NCBI RefSeq assembly: GCF_900167025.1
Contig: NZ_FUXC01000009.1
Coordinates: forward strand, 1 to 64,000
Length of the DNA stretch: 64,000 nucleotides
DNA from: Treponema berlinense
Lineage (GTDB): Bacteria > Spirochaetota > Spirochaetia > Treponematales > Treponemataceae
Reading direction: 5' to 3'
A model generated the notes under the pieces. It made no database searches and was not told the DNA's origin. It was given only the letters and a program-made list of their open reading frames with translations. The translations under genes were made by a program, and so were the position numbers. Positions 62,346 through 64,000 of this stretch are shown in pieces (the stretch's first letter is position 1; every line of letters starts with the position of its first letter).

Positions 62346-64000
62346 ATGGACACAAAAGGAATTGCTGCCGTTGCAAAATCAATCCGCAGTCTGTCAATCG
62401 ATGCTATCCAAAAAGCAAAATCAGGTCATCCTGGACTCCCGCTTGGATGTGCTGAACTCGCTGCAATTTTGTACGGAGAAGTTCTAAAGCATAATCCTGC
62501 TGATTCAAAATGGGCAGATCGTGATCGCTTTGTGCTTTCGGCCGGACACGGTTCTATGTTGCTTTATTCAATCTTGCACTTGAGCGGTTATAAAGTTTCG
62601 CTTGACGACATTAAAAATTTCCGTCAAGTAGGTTCTGTTTGTCCTGGACATCCAGAATTTGGCTGGACTGACGGCGTAGAAAACACATCTGGTCCGCTTG
62701 GTCAGGGAATTGCCCTTGCCGTTGGAATGGCGCTTGCAGAATCAATCGAGGCTGCAAAATTCAATACGGCAGAACACAAAATTGTTGACCATTACACTTA
62801 CGCTCTTTGTGGCGAAGGTTGTCTTGAAGAAGGCGTTTCTTCCGAAGCTTCTTCTTTTGCAGGACATAATAAACTTGGAAAACTGATTGTTTTTTATGAT
62901 CAGAATAAAATTTCTATTGATGGTTCTACAGATATTACTTTTACAGAAGATATTGGAAAACGTTACGAGGCTTATGGCTGGCAGGTTTTAAAAGGCGACA
63001 TGTATGATGTTGAAGGTCTTTTAAAGCTTATTGAAGAAGCAAAAAAATGTTCGGACAAGCCTTCTTTGATTATGCTCAAGTCTGTAATTGGAAAATTCGC
63101 TCCAAAGCAGGGAACTCCTGTTGTTCACGGAGAACCTCTTGGAGAGGCAGATGTTGCCGAAACAAAAAAAGCGCTCGGCATAAATCCACAAGAATTTTTC
63201 TATGTAGATCCACAGGCTCTTCGTTATTTTGAAGACAAAAAAGCTGGTTTTGCTAAAAAAGAAGCAGACTGGAACAAAGAGTTTGAAGCCTGGGCAAAAG
63301 AAAATCCTGAACTTGCAAAACAGTGGAAGGCTTCGTTTGACGGAACCGCCGACGGAGAAGCTGAAGATCCTGTTTATGAAATCGGTGCAAATGTTGCAAC
63401 ACGTTCTGCAAGTGGCGACATGATAAACGCAATGGGACTTAGATATTCTTGTCTTGTTGGCGGAAGTGCCGACCTTAAAGGTTCAAATAAATCTGGAATG
63501 AAGTGCGATGGAGGAACTTATACTCCGTCTAACCGCGCAGGCCGCTCTATTGAATATGGAATCCGCGAGTTTGGAATGGCAAGTGAAGCTCTTGGAATGT
63601 GCGCTCATGGCGGAATTCGTCCGTTTGTAGCAACTTATCTTGTATTTAGCGACTACATGCGCCCTTCGATCCGCTTGGCTTCGATTATGAAACAGCCTGT
63701 AATCTATGATTTGACGCACGACTCGATTTACGTAGGCGAAGACGGTCCGACACACCAGCCGATTGAGCAGCTTTCTTCTTTGCGTGCAATTCCTGGTGTA
63801 CAGGTTTTGCGTCCTGGCGATGCGGAAGAAACCGTTGCTGCCTGGCATATTGCAATGGAAAGCAAAGATCATCCGGTTGTTTTGGCTCTTACAAGACAGA
63901 ATGTTCCTGTTTATGAAAAAGAAGACAAAAACTGGAAAGAGACAATCAAAAAAGGCGCTTATGTTGTAAAAAATGGTGGCGAAAATCCTGACGTTACTGT
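62346..64000 (+). CDS. tkt: Transketolase, 3' end beyond window
   Basis: The first 551 codons of a thiamine-diphosphate enzyme of the non-oxidative pentose phosphate pathway are present. Seen are AKSGHPGLPLGCAELA, VLSAGHGSMLLYS, NTSGPLGQGIALAVGMALAE, the cofactor motif CGEGCLEEGVSSEA (Glu157 where most enzymes have GDG), NKISIDG, and in the pyrimidine domain REFGMASEALGM and THDSIYVGEDGPTHQPIEQL. AGGGG precedes the ATG at 62346. The C-terminal domain and stop lie beyond position 64,000. Confidence 0.96.
   Translation, partial: MDTKGIAAVAKSIRSLSIDAIQKAKSGHPGLPLGCAELAAILYGEVLKHNPADSKWADRDRFVLSAGHGSMLLYSILHLSGYKVSLDDIKNFRQVGSVCPGHPEFGWTDGVENTSGPLGQGIALAVGMALAESIEAAKFNTAEHKIVDHYTYALCGEGCLEEGVSSEASSFAGHNKLGKLIVFYDQNKISIDGSTDITFTEDIGKRYEAYGWQVLKGDMYDVEGLLKLIEEAKKCSDKPSLIMLKSVIGKFAPKQGTPVVHGEPLGEADVAETKKALGINPQEFFYVDPQALRYFEDKKAGFAKKEADWNKEFEAWAKENPELAKQWKASFDGTADGEAEDPVYEIGANVATRSASGDMINAMGLRYSCLVGGSADLKGSNKSGMKCDGGTYTPSNRAGRSIEYGIREFGMASEALGMCAHGGIRPFVATYLVFSDYMRPSIRLASIMKQPVIYDLTHDSIYVGEDGPTHQPIEQLSSLRAIPGVQVLRPGDAEETVAAWHIAMESKDHPVVLALTRQNVPVYEKEDKNWKETIKKGAYVVKNGGENPDVT

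Overview
The window looks like a chromosome segment of a gut- or rumen-type Treponema (Spirochaetota). This is inferred from the gene content: the treponemal order of the translation and transcription genes, an Asn in RpoB at the position that gives treponemes natural rifampicin resistance, a GGDGT/PKTVDND-type phosphofructokinase, a secreted family-9 pectate lyase, and treponemal LacI-like sensor proteins. Coding density is high, intergenic DNA is AT-rich, and GC-rich hairpin repeats interrupt it.

Positions 1-23,200 are accessory and metabolic. They hold an IS3-type transposase piece that cuts into an older gene, two small secreted proteins, and a leftward four-gene operon (acetyltransferase, NUDIX hydrolase, membrane protein, threonine aldolase). 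Next come tRNA-Cys, thioredoxin reductase with a GH3 hexosaminidase, and a DTW-type tRNA-modifying enzyme. A pectin block follows (PL9 lyase plus a small secreted companion), then phosphofructokinase, a six-hairpin glycosidase, a divergent pair of envelope proteins, a TraB-like protein, radA and cysE. A probable small RNA lies between radA and cysE.

Positions 23,300-51,500 are the core information-processing block: tRNA-Thr, rpmG, tRNA-Trp, secE-nusG, rplKAJL-rpoBC, rpsLG, tuf, then the S10/spc/alpha genes through rplQ and a small zinc-ribbon protein. fusA, adk, map, infA and rpsD are missing from their common positions. Structured RNA segments precede or separate rplK, rplJ-rplL, rpsL, tuf, tuf-rpsJ, rpsJ-rplC and secY-rpmJ, and rpoA has its own terminator and promoter upstream.

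Positions 51,500-64,000 hold a soluble chemoreceptor with a LacI-type sensor domain, divergent from a complete branched-chain amino acid ABC operon (livK-H-M-G-F) that ends in a CBS-ACT sensor protein. A conserved hypothetical protein, a PTS EIIA-like regulator and the start of transketolase follow.

Three observations stand out. First, a family of at least nine dispersed GC-rich repeats has variable but always self-complementary central hairpins. Second, a tuf leader of about 430 nt has mutually exclusive pairings. Third, three genes appear leaderless, with a -10 box exactly 6 nt before ATG and no Shine-Dalgarno, while ribosomal genes have strong Shine-Dalgarno sites.
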